Part shown: positions 28,996-37,424 of the stretch, piece by piece | How the letters are laid out: every line of letters starts with the position of its first letter | Numbering within the stretch: the first letter of the stretch is position 1 | Assembly (NCBI GenBank): GCA_947601445.1 | Contig: CANQGD010000016.1 | Coordinates: 1-38,213 of the forward strand | Source: an uncultured Clostridia bacterium | GTDB lineage: Bacteria > Bacillota > Clostridia > Christensenellales > CAG-314 | DNA: 38,213 nucleotides | Direction of reading: 5' to 3' | Notes under the pieces: model-generated | Database searches by the model: none | Seen by the model: only the letters and a program-made list of their open reading frames with translations | Told to the model about the DNA's origin: nothing | Position numbers and translations under genes: made by a program

Positions 28996-29634
28996 ATGGA
29001 CGTATTTGCAATCATCATTGCTGCACTTTTTGCAGACAACTTTGTACTGTCGCAATTTTTGGGAATATGTCCCTTCTTGGGAGTATCCAAAAAGATAAGT
29101 TCCGCCGCGGGAATGGGTCTTGCCGTAACGGCAGTTATGGTAATTACATGCGCGGTGTGCTACCCCATCTACACCTTTTTGCTTGCGCCGCTCGGTTTGC
29201 AGTATCTAAACATATTGGTATTTATTTTGGTAATTGCCGCTTTGGTGCAGATACTCGAAATGGTACTCAAACGTTTCAGCCCCGGTCTGTATTCCGCAAT
29301 GGGCATTTACCTGCCTTTGGTAACGACCAACTGCGCAATTTTGGGTATTGCCAAGATCGTCACTGCCGTCGCGGCAAGTGAGGCAGAAGCGGGCTACACA
29401 TTAGATGTAATTTTTGGCAAATTTGTAAACATACACATGGCTATGGGTTACGGCGAGGCTGTACTTTCGGGACTGTTCTACGGTTTGGGCTTTACTCTCG
29501 CGATAGTTTTGCTTGCGGGACTTCGTATCAAAGCGGACAAATTGCACGTTGCCAAGGCATTGAAAGGTTTCCCGATAACGATGCTTGCCGCTTGCTTTAT
29601 GGCAATGGCATTCTATGTATTCACGTTGATTTGA
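28996..29634 (+). CDS. rnfA: Rnf complex subunit A
   Basis: 212 aa; ALFADNFVLSQFLGICPFLGVSKK, multi-TM. Confidence 0.94.
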   Translation: MDVFAIIIAALFADNFVLSQFLGICPFLGVSKKISSAAGMGLAVTAVMVITCAVCYPIYTFLLAPLGLQYLNILVFILVIAALVQILEMVLKRFSPGLYSAMGIYLPLVTTNCAILGIAKIVTAVAASEAEAGYTLDVIFGKFVNIHMAMGYGEAVLSGLFYGLGFTLAIVLLAGLRIKADKLHVAKALKGFPITMLAACFMAMAFYVFTLI

Positions 29635-29644
29635 GGAGGGTGTC

Positions 29645-30520
29645 ATGACAAATTTACTTTTGGAAATAGGACGCGACTTTCAGTGGACTACTGTGCTTAT
29701 CGCGTTGGCGATAGCGTTTGGATTTTCTCTCGTGCTCGGTGTTTTGATCCTTGTTATCAACAAATTCACTCAGGTCAAGGAAGACCCTCGTATCAAGGAA
29801 GTTCAGGATTGTCTTGCCGGCGCCAATTGCGGTGCTTGCGGTTATCCGGGTTGCGCGGGCTTTGCCAAAGCATTGGTGGACGGTACCGCCAAATTGGATT
29901 CTTGCGGACAAACCCCTCCCGACAAGCGCATAGAAATCGGCAACATTTTGGGTATAGCCGTGGACGGCAATACGGAGCCGACAATTGCGGTAGTGGGTTG
30001 CAGCGGCGGCATAAAATGTGCGGATAAATATTCCTATCAAGGCTACGGCGACTGTATCAGTCAAAACCTGCTTGCCGGCGGCAGAAAGGCATGCGAAGTT
30101 GGCTGTATGGGTGCGGGAAGCTGCGTTGACGCTTGTCCCTATCACGCGATAGAGTGTCGCGAAGGTTACGCTCACGTAGACCCCGATTTGTGTCGCAGTT
30201 GCGGACTTTGTATTCAGACCTGCCCCAAGAGCCTCATCAAGCGCGTACCCGTTTCAGCCAAGGTATATGTGGCATGTTCCACGCAGTGCCGCGGCAAGGA
30301 CGTTATGACCAAGTGTCAAGCGGGCTGCATTGCTTGCGGAAAATGTGAGCGCAATTGTCCTGTGGGTGCAATACATTTAGTCAACAACGTACCCATTATC
30401 GACTACGGCAAGTGTATTCACTGTTACAAATGTTTGGAGGGGTGCCCTCGCAAATGTATCAAATACGTACATCCGGAGGACGTTCCCGCTTCAAGCGAAA
30501 CAGCCGAACAAGCTAAATAA
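29645..30520 (+). CDS. rnfB: Rnf complex subunit B, Fe-S protein
   Basis: 291 aa; CLAGANCGACGYPGCAGFAKA plus several CxxCxxCxxxCP-type clusters. Confidence 0.95.
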   Translation: MTNLLLEIGRDFQWTTVLIALAIAFGFSLVLGVLILVINKFTQVKEDPRIKEVQDCLAGANCGACGYPGCAGFAKALVDGTAKLDSCGQTPPDKRIEIGNILGIAVDGNTEPTIAVVGCSGGIKCADKYSYQGYGDCISQNLLAGGRKACEVGCMGAGSCVDACPYHAIECREGYAHVDPDLCRSCGLCIQTCPKSLIKRVPVSAKVYVACSTQCRGKDVMTKCQAGCIACGKCERNCPVGAIHLVNNVPIIDYGKCIHCYKCLEGCPRKCIKYVHPEDVPASSETAEQAK

Positions 30521-30725
30521 TCCGACCACACGTGTGGCGTGTCGTATCGGGTATTCCACGCAAAAAGGCTTCGCGTGTCGATTGGGCGCGTCTACGACTC
30601 GCACACAATCGCCCCTGACGGGCTTGCGCACGTTGCAGATTATTTTTCACCGAACACCCTCGCTCTCGGTGTTACAAGGTCGCGTAACGCATGCGCAATC
30701 GACTATTAAACAGGTAATATATACA

Positions 30726-30760
30726 AAACCGACTTCATTGTACGAAGTCGGTTTCTTTTT
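30726..30760 (+). terminator. Intrinsic terminator after rnfB
   Basis: AAACCGACTTC - attgtac - GAAGTCGGTTT then CTTTTT. Confidence 0.8.
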
Positions 30761-30761
30761 G

Positions 30762-30790
30762 TTGTTATTTGTCCTATTTTGTGCTAAAAT
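30762..30790 (+). promoter_or_regulatory. Candidate promoter for the yfbR-ABC-S41 unit
   Basis: TTGTTA - 17 nt - TAAAAT, directly after the terminator. Confidence 0.4.
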
Positions 30791-30915
30791 AAAAAACAAT
30801 CAAATCAAACTTTGTCGGCGCGTTTTGTCGGCGGCACGCTGTTGCGCGCAGTCGGGTTGTCGGTGCGACGCTCGGCAAGTCAAACGGTTCCCCAAAGGTT
30901 TGAAAAGGAGTTTTT

Positions 30916-31491
30916 ATGTACAAATTTTTCGCATATCTCAACAGAATGAAATATATCAATCGTTGGGGACTTATGCACTCCAACATTACGGAAAACATAA
31001 TGGAACACAGTCAACAAGTAGCGGTGATCGCCCACGCTTTGGCTGTTATTTCCAACGTTTATTTCGGTGGCAAATTAGACGCCGACAGCATAGCGGTAAA
31101 AGCGCTTTTTCACGAGACCAGCGAAGTTTTGACGGGCGATTTGCCCACACCCATCAAGTATTTCAATCCGGAAATTCGCGACGCATACAAGCAATTGGAG
31201 CGTTACAGCAACGAACGTTTGTTGACCTATCTGCCCGAAGAATTATCCTCCTACTATGCGGGCATAATCAACGACGCGGACAGCGTGGAGCATCGATTTG
31301 TCAAATATGCCGACAAACTTTGCGCCTACATCAAGTGTATCGACGAAGTCAAGATGGGCAACTGCGAGTTTTCCAAGGCGGAAAAAACCATTTTGGACGA
31401 GCTTCACGCCTACGGCAGTCCCGAGGTGGACTACTTTATCGAACATTTTATCGGGGCATACAAGCTCACTCTTGACGAGTTGGAAGGATGA
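30916..31491 (+). CDS. yfbR: YfbR-like HD-domain 5'-deoxynucleotidase
   Basis: 191 aa; RWGLMHSNITENIMEHSQQVAVIAHAL, ALFHETSEVLTGDLPTPIKYFN. Confidence 0.88.
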   Translation: MYKFFAYLNRMKYINRWGLMHSNITENIMEHSQQVAVIAHALAVISNVYFGGKLDADSIAVKALFHETSEVLTGDLPTPIKYFNPEIRDAYKQLERYSNERLLTYLPEELSSYYAGIINDADSVEHRFVKYADKLCAYIKCIDEVKMGNCEFSKAEKTILDELHAYGSPEVDYFIEHFIGAYKLTLDELEG

Positions 31492-32165
31492 TAGAGTTTC
31501 GCGATGTGCGCCTGCAATATCACTACGACGAGTACGAGCTTCTCAAAGGCGTCGATTTTGTGCTTAAAGACGGCACAAGCACGCTGCTTGCCGATGTGCA
31601 AAGCGGCAAAACCTCGGTATGCAGGCTCATTTTGAAGGATACAATTCCGACAAGCGGCGAGATTTTTGTGGACGGAAGGGATATTTGCGGTATCACAAAC
31701 GCCAACTTGGACATACTTTATTTACCGAGCAAGCCCGTTTTTTGGGAAAATCGCACCGTGCTGTACAATATAGAGTATCCTCTCAAAGTTCGCAAAGTCG
31801 CAAAATCCGTTCGGCGCCGAGAGGCGTACGACATCGCTCAAAGATTGGGCATTGCCGATCTTGAAAGAAAAATCCGCAATCTTTCCGCCGACGAACGCAA
31901 GCGTGTTGCGATAGCGAGAGGCATGACGGTGCCGCGCAAAACGGTTTTATGGGACGATTTTTTCCAAAGCGCCGAGCAAATTGAGCCTGCGTTATGTCTG
32001 TTCGAAGGTGCAAATCACGTTATATTCACTTCGGACGCGGACATCGCGCAAGGGCACACGGTAGTGCTTGACGGCGGCAAGGTAGTATATCAAGGCGACG
32101 CGGAAAGCGCCGCGAGTATTGCAAAAAGTTTGCAATGGCTAAATGATTCAATCGGGAGAGACTAA
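31488..32165 (+). CDS. ABC-transporter-type ATPase with degenerate catalytic motifs
   Basis: 225 aa; Walker A-like LLADVQSGKTS, signature LSADERKRVAIARGM, Walker B VLWDDFF, switch region FTSDAD; overlaps yfbR and the S41 gene. Confidence 0.75.
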   Translation: MIEFRDVRLQYHYDEYELLKGVDFVLKDGTSTLLADVQSGKTSVCRLILKDTIPTSGEIFVDGRDICGITNANLDILYLPSKPVFWENRTVLYNIEYPLKVRKVAKSVRRREAYDIAQRLGIADLERKIRNLSADERKRVAIARGMTVPRKTVLWDDFFQSAEQIEPALCLFEGANHVIFTSDADIAQGHTVVLDGGKVVYQGDAESAASIAKSLQWLNDSIGRD

Positions 32166-33754
32166 TGGCAAAAGATTTTTTTGACGATGAATACGAAAAA
32201 CAGCAACAGCAAAACGAAAGTCAACGTCAAGCGGAAGCGCAGCAGTACAATACTTGGTACAACGCGCCCGCCCCGGAGAGTACCAAACGCAACAACAAGC
32301 CCCTGTACATTGTTTTACTGTGTTTGGCGTTGGTTGCTTGTATAGGTTTTGGGTGGTTGCTTTGCGCGATAACACAATCGGTCACGCACACGACGGATCA
32401 GGACGCCGACAACATACTGAGTTCAGTCGTGCAATATATGCAAGAAAACTACTATCGCGATATTCCCGAAGACGAATGGATAACGGCTATCGAAGCGTCG
32501 GGAACGGCGCTTATGCAATATGCGGGCGATCGTTTCTGTCAGTTGATGTCGCCACAAACTTATTACGATTTTTGTTATCCCGCCGCCAAGGTAACCTCCG
32601 GCAACGATGTATTCGGGATGTCGTATTTGGTGGAGGAGGGTATCGGCTTGTACGTTTCGTCGATAACGGCGGATACTCCCGCTTTCGGTCAGATACAGGA
32701 AGGCGACATCATACTCAAACTTTCCGATATGAAAACAAAAAGCGGCGAAGCGGTTTCCGTTGACGGCGTGGATTTGTCTAATGGAATGGTGCTTGGCGAG
32801 TACTCAACCAACGCCATCACTCAGATTTTGCAATCCACCTATTCGGCGACGTTTCACGTTTTGCGCGCCGACGACAGTCCAAGCGGTTACACAACGTTAT
32901 CCGTGCCTTTGCGCAGAGCGGCGGTGCCCGTCATCAACAGCGAATACAATTTTGAGTTTGTCGAGTTCTATTTCGGCAAAAACGTAACCAACGTATCCAC
33001 TTCGGCAAACAGATCGCAGGGCGCAACCACGGAGCAAATCCGTTGTCTTGATCAATTGCCCGCCGGCGCGGGATACGTTCGCATAAAGGAATTTATGGAT
33101 TACGTAGACGCAAGCGGCAAGACCGTCTCTGCTTCGGAAGAATTTCATCAGGTAATGACGTTGTTCAAGCAGCTTGGCTTAAAGCGTCTTGTATTGGACC
33201 TTCGCGGCAATCCGGGCGGCAACGTGCAGTATGTCAGCGAAATCGCCGCAATGCTTGTTACAGACGCCCGACTCACTGCGGAGCAAAAGGCGTCCGTCAC
33301 CGATTCAAAAGGGCAGCTGCTGATAACCTACCTCGATATGCCCAAACCCGCTCACGTCCGACAAAACGAATATCACGCAAGCTCCTACTCCGACTATTTC
33401 GGCGAAGTAGGTGACAAATGCGACATAGTTGTATGGACCAACGAAAGCAGTGCAAGCGCAAGCGAACTTCTTACGGGTTGTCTGCGCGATTACGGCACGG
33501 CTATGCAAATGGGCACAACCACCTACGGCAAGGGTATAGCTCAAACTTGGCAAGAGCTGCCGTTTGAGGGGGATGTAACGGATATTTTCGGCAACACAAT
33601 ACAATATCCGTGGGCAGTCTACTACACGTGTGCAAGCTATTTCAGTCCGTTAGGCAACAACATTCACGGTAGCGGCTACACGCCTCCCGAGCCTTACGAC
33701 GACCTCACCACCTACGAGCAGTTGTGGACAGCCGTCAACAGCTATTGGGATTGA
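32165..33754 (+). CDS. Membrane-anchored S41 (C-terminal processing) peptidase
   Basis: 529 aa; one N-terminal TM, PDZ-like region, LDLRGNPGGNVQYVSEIA, WTNESSASASELL (Ser), MGTTTYGKGIAQ (Lys). Confidence 0.88.
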   Translation: MAKDFFDDEYEKQQQQNESQRQAEAQQYNTWYNAPAPESTKRNNKPLYIVLLCLALVACIGFGWLLCAITQSVTHTTDQDADNILSSVVQYMQENYYRDIPEDEWITAIEASGTALMQYAGDRFCQLMSPQTYYDFCYPAAKVTSGNDVFGMSYLVEEGIGLYVSSITADTPAFGQIQEGDIILKLSDMKTKSGEAVSVDGVDLSNGMVLGEYSTNAITQILQSTYSATFHVLRADDSPSGYTTLSVPLRRAAVPVINSEYNFEFVEFYFGKNVTNVSTSANRSQGATTEQIRCLDQLPAGAGYVRIKEFMDYVDASGKTVSASEEFHQVMTLFKQLGLKRLVLDLRGNPGGNVQYVSEIAAMLVTDARLTAEQKASVTDSKGQLLITYLDMPKPAHVRQNEYHASSYSDYFGEVGDKCDIVVWTNESSASASELLTGCLRDYGTAMQMGTTTYGKGIAQTWQELPFEGDVTDIFGNTIQYPWAVYYTCASYFSPLGNNIHGSGYTPPEPYDDLTTYEQLWTAVNSYWD

Positions 33755-33775
33755 CCGTGCAAATCCATTATTCGG

Positions 33776-33812
33776 GCGCTCAAAACTTTTGTTTTGGGCG
33801 CTCTTGATTTTT
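33776..33812 (+). terminator. Intrinsic terminator after the S41 gene
   Basis: GCGCTCAAAAC - tttt - GTTTTGGGCGC (one U.G pair) followed by T-rich sequence. Confidence 0.65.
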
Positions 33813-33916
33813 ACGCATTGAAAATCCCTCTGATTTGCGTACGTTTGTTTTAATGTAATGTTATTAAATAAATATAAATAACTGTTACAAAACCTTATAT
33901 TTAATTTTTTGTTACC

Positions 33917-34445
33917 GACTTTTACTAACAAAATTTCGTACATGTTATTTTCGATAAATTTTAATTGCCTATATTTACTAACAAAAGTATTTACGTTATT
34001 TTTGTAGAGACTTTTACTAACAAAATTTTTATGTTATTTTCTGTAAATTTGTATTGAAAAACCTTATGCGCGCATACTCCGCAACGCAAAACAAAAGGTT
34101 TTTTTCGTTTGAAACTTTCTTTTGTTGCAAAATTGAAAAAAAATTTGCAAAAAAGCTCTTTTTAACAACTGTTTTTGCCGCCCCGATCGCGCGTTTATAT
34201 TCGAAAATTTTTATATTTGTAACTGTTTGATAAAAAAAATTTATTTTACTATCGATTTTTGTCAAAAAAAATCTAAAAAAAGTACACTTTATCTAACAAA
34301 AGTACACTTTGTCTGACAATGTCAAAAATGACCGTAAAAGCGGAAAAAACCGCATTTTCACCGTAAATTTTACTTGACTTTATTATAGACATGTAAATTT
34401 TGTTTGTCAATAATTTTTGTTAGTAAAAGTGTACTTTTACTAACA
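33917..34445. repeat. AT-rich array of related direct and inverted repeats upstream of the surface-protein cluster
   Basis: GACTTTTACTAACAAAATTT exact at 33917-33936 and 34009-34028; related TTTACTAACAAAAG near 33974; 20-bp tandem 34281-34300/34301-34320; 28-bp near-palindrome 34418-34445. Confidence 0.8.
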
Positions 34446-34565
34446 GTCTGAAAGGGCAAATATTCCCGCAAATTTTGTCTTAAACCAACGGCGTCTGCTT
34501 TTATTTGCCGTAGGTGCCGTACTTGCGCAGTGCGCACAAAATGTTTTATCGAAGGAGGTAAAACT

Positions 34566-36170
34566 ATGCTTAACAGAAAAAACAGGATCGCGTCCGTTGT
34601 CGTTGCTGTTGCAATGGTGTTGGCTTTTTTGTTGGCGGTTGCCGTCGGTTTGCCTATGGCAACAACGGCATTTGCCGAGCGAAGCACAACGGATTGGGTA
34701 GTTGTAGATGAGATTGTCAAAGGCAATTCCGCTTTTAGCGAGGCAAACCTCAAAAGTCTGTATCAAGCGCTCGCCGGTGTGGATACAATTGAGGCTTTGG
34801 GCGAGAAGTTCGGCGCAGGCACAGACAAAGAAGTTCTGACGTCCGCGGATTTCCGTGCGCAGAATGGCGGCACAAACAACGTTTCCGTCTATTTCGGCGG
34901 AATGAAGTGGGACGCGGTCTATCTCACCAAAGCCCCAAGCACTGTCGGTAACGTCCAAGCGGGCGACATCATCCTCGATCTGTGGCGTTCGGCGGATAAT
35001 CTGTCAAGAGACATGGACGTGTCGAGTTATTCCGACGGTTGGTATTCCACTGATAGAAATTTGACCTACCCCTCAAATATGTATTCCACGAGTAAAATTC
35101 GAGTGAAAACGCTGAACGCAGGCGGTCAATACGCTTTGGATGGCGGCGAAACTTTGTCGGATTTGCAACCGCAAGACGCGGACAACCAATATGCCCGCTT
35201 CACGATGAATTCTGTTCCGGGCAGTTTGACTCAGTATATTGCCAAACCCTCGGAGGTGGGCTATCAAGCAGACGAGTGGGACGAAGAGACGGCATATGCA
35301 CGAAATTCATCAAAATACTATCTCTCCAATGATGCCTACGAAGAACCGATTTCGGGTGGAGAATGGTACATGGACGGATGTAATTATCTTGATGATAGAG
35401 ATAACAGCCGTGATGAGGCGGCAAAATACGGTGCGTGGCAGAACGATTATTTGTGGCTTCCTTCCATAACGGAGACGGGGGTAAAAGATGACGTGGGCGA
35501 TGGTCTTTGGGACACCGATAAGTCCCTCCGTCAAGCGGTGTTCCGCGGGCAAGTTACCGAACTTTGGCTCCGTAGCGCCAGTACAGCAGCCGATACTGCG
35601 ATGCAACAAAGCGTGAATGATTATTATGCCGTGAGAGTAAACAACGAACGCAGCGGGTTTTCGGATTGCGGCGCGCGTCCTGCACTTCACTTAAATCTGA
35701 CGCGGGCTGACAGAGACAAACAAGGAGACGCCTCATTCACTTTTGAGCTGCCGGATGAAGAAGTGTTGTTCACCGCGGACCCAAGCGGCGTTGTCAAGGC
35801 GGAAATAAATATAACTGCGCACGATATTGAAATACCTAACGGCTTCATGCTTAATCTTTATGTTAAAAGTGCAAATGCCGGTGCAGATGCCGGCAGTAAC
35901 TCGGACGCGAGATTTCGCGTGTGTATGGGGTCCGACTATTGTAATTACACGCTGTCAATGACGAACAGTGAATCTTATCGAGATTGGATTTCAATGGACT
36001 TTTACAATGATAGTTACGGTTTGATAATTTGGAAAATGCACTGTTCTATGGAAACGAAAGTTGAATTGGATGAGATCAAACTGACGCTGACCCTCCAAAA
36101 CGTTCCGTCCGTTGCAGGCGTTTGGACGGACACGCTGACGTTTACTGCGTTGCTTGAACCGACAGAATGA
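34566..36170 (+). CDS. Secreted protein with DUF6273-like domain and C-terminal beta-rich domain
   Basis: Signal peptide MLNRKNRIASVVVAVAMVLAFLLAVAVGLPMATTAFA after GGAGG; WLRSAS...ARPALHLNLT; ends VAGVWTDTLTFTALLEPTE. Confidence 0.7.
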   Translation: MLNRKNRIASVVVAVAMVLAFLLAVAVGLPMATTAFAERSTTDWVVVDEIVKGNSAFSEANLKSLYQALAGVDTIEALGEKFGAGTDKEVLTSADFRAQNGGTNNVSVYFGGMKWDAVYLTKAPSTVGNVQAGDIILDLWRSADNLSRDMDVSSYSDGWYSTDRNLTYPSNMYSTSKIRVKTLNAGGQYALDGGETLSDLQPQDADNQYARFTMNSVPGSLTQYIAKPSEVGYQADEWDEETAYARNSSKYYLSNDAYEEPISGGEWYMDGCNYLDDRDNSRDEAAKYGAWQNDYLWLPSITETGVKDDVGDGLWDTDKSLRQAVFRGQVTELWLRSASTAADTAMQQSVNDYYAVRVNNERSGFSDCGARPALHLNLTRADRDKQGDASFTFELPDEEVLFTADPSGVVKAEINITAHDIEIPNGFMLNLYVKSANAGADAGSNSDARFRVCMGSDYCNYTLSMTNSESYRDWISMDFYNDSYGLIIWKMHCSMETKVELDEIKLTLTLQNVPSVAGVWTDTLTFTALLEPTE

Positions 36171-36216
36171 TTTCCCACCGCACAACTAAATTTAGCGCAA
36201 TGTAAAGGAGAAAAAT

Positions 36217-36738
36217 ATGAGCAACAATCCAACCAAAACCAAAAAAGCATTGACAGCGGCAGTGGTGCTGCTGACGTTATCGCTTATCCTCAATATAGTG
36301 CTGTTGATTTTGTTGATAGGTTACAAACCCGAGGGCGGCACTACATATCAACCGGGCAGTATCGGGTTCGACCCCGATGCGTCGGACAAACGCCCCGGTA
36401 CAGTTACGCAAATGCAAAACGTAACAGTGGCGGGATTTTCCAAACTTACAATTCCGCCCGATACCGACACGGTAGCCATCGACCTGTACAACCCGGAAGA
36501 GAACTTCGGCTTGTACTATATGACGTTTGAATTGCGCCTGCTGACGGATGACGGCGGATACGAAACGCTGTACACATCCGGTTTGGTGGGAGCCGGCAAA
36601 CACATCTACCAAATCACCCTTTCGCACGCTCTGGCGGCGGGCGAGTACTCGGCGGTGCTGTTTATACAACCCTACCGCATGGCGGATATGTCCACAACAA
36701 ATAATGTGGCGGGCAACATAACGCTGATAGTAAAATGA
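36217..36738 (+). CDS. Signal-anchored extracellular beta-rich protein of unknown function
   Basis: 173 aa; one N-terminal TM then ...GEYSAVLFIQPYRMADMSTTNNVAGNITLIVK; SD AAGGAG. Confidence 0.65.
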   Translation: MSNNPTKTKKALTAAVVLLTLSLILNIVLLILLIGYKPEGGTTYQPGSIGFDPDASDKRPGTVTQMQNVTVAGFSKLTIPPDTDTVAIDLYNPEENFGLYYMTFELRLLTDDGGYETLYTSGLVGAGKHIYQITLSHALAAGEYSAVLFIQPYRMADMSTTNNVAGNITLIVK

Positions 36739-36797
36739 TGATCTCGGGCTAAACCCGTTTTCATAAAAAAATATATATTTTTGGAGGTAACAAAACA

Positions 36798-37328
36798 ATG
36801 ACAAAGAAGATGACAAAGACCGCCCTGATCTCATTGGTGGCAGTATTGGTGCTGGCTGCTGTATGCACAGCGCTCGTCTTTACCGGCACGGCAAGTGCAG
36901 CAACGCTTAGTAATAGTGGTGAAAGCTCAACCGGAGTAGAAGTAAAGTACCACGTTGAAGGCGGTTGGGAAGTTGAGATCGGCGCAGGTATGACTCTTGT
37001 ACCCGATGAAGAAAGTGACCTTAACGTAAAGGTAACAAAAGCTATTTTGGAAAATGGAAAAAACCTTTCGATAACGGTTCACAGCACAAACAACTACGCC
37101 CTTCAAAACGGCGATGATTCGTTGGCTTACACTTTAACGAAAGACGGAACCCCGTTTGTAAATACCAGCAAAGAGACCGTCCTTAGCGGTATCAATGGTA
37201 AATCCAATCTTACTGAGGATGCAGATGTGACTTTGAAAGTGAAAGTTGAGAAGAGTGTTACGGACAAGGCCAAGTATTCCGGCGACTACACCGATACGCT
37301 TACCTTCACGGTTACGGTAGCACAGTAA
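36798..37328 (+). CDS. Small secreted beta-rich protein, candidate surface or fibre subunit
   Basis: 176 aa; signal peptide ...LVFTGTASA; ends DYTDTLTFTVTVAQ, like the first gene of the cluster; SD TTGGAGG. Confidence 0.65.
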   Translation: MTKKMTKTALISLVAVLVLAAVCTALVFTGTASAATLSNSGESSTGVEVKYHVEGGWEVEIGAGMTLVPDEESDLNVKVTKAILENGKNLSITVHSTNNYALQNGDDSLAYTLTKDGTPFVNTSKETVLSGINGKSNLTEDADVTLKVKVEKSVTDKAKYSGDYTDTLTFTVTVAQ

Positions 37329-37424
37329 TACTTACAAAACTTTGACGGCGACGGGGCAATTTGCTCCGTTACCGTCATATTGCGTTTCGGCGCAACAAAC
37401 TAACACAAAGGAAGGGACAAAATT

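Noticed and set aside
30521-30720. GC-rich region after rnfB with the palindrome CCACACGTGTGG and several short inverted repeats, considered as ncRNA or mobile element remnant
   Set aside because: No consistent secondary structure, flanking duplications or transposase signal could be supported by reading alone.
30534-31475. 313-aa + ORF overlapping yfbR in another frame
   Set aside because: Runs through the rnfB terminator region and out of frame over the well-supported YfbR protein; no domain signal.
33860-34450. CRISPR array
   Set aside because: Repeats are few, irregularly spaced, divergent and AT-rich, with no regular spacers and no cas genes.
34566-36170. Diversity-generating retroelement variable protein (lectin-like DUF6273 domain)
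   Set aside because: No reverse transcriptase, template repeat or adenine-substituted repeat pair seen in the window.
36738-36797. CGGG-ctaaa-CCCG hairpin before the small secreted protein gene, considered as a terminator
   Set aside because: Only a 4-bp stem with a short T run; too weak to call.
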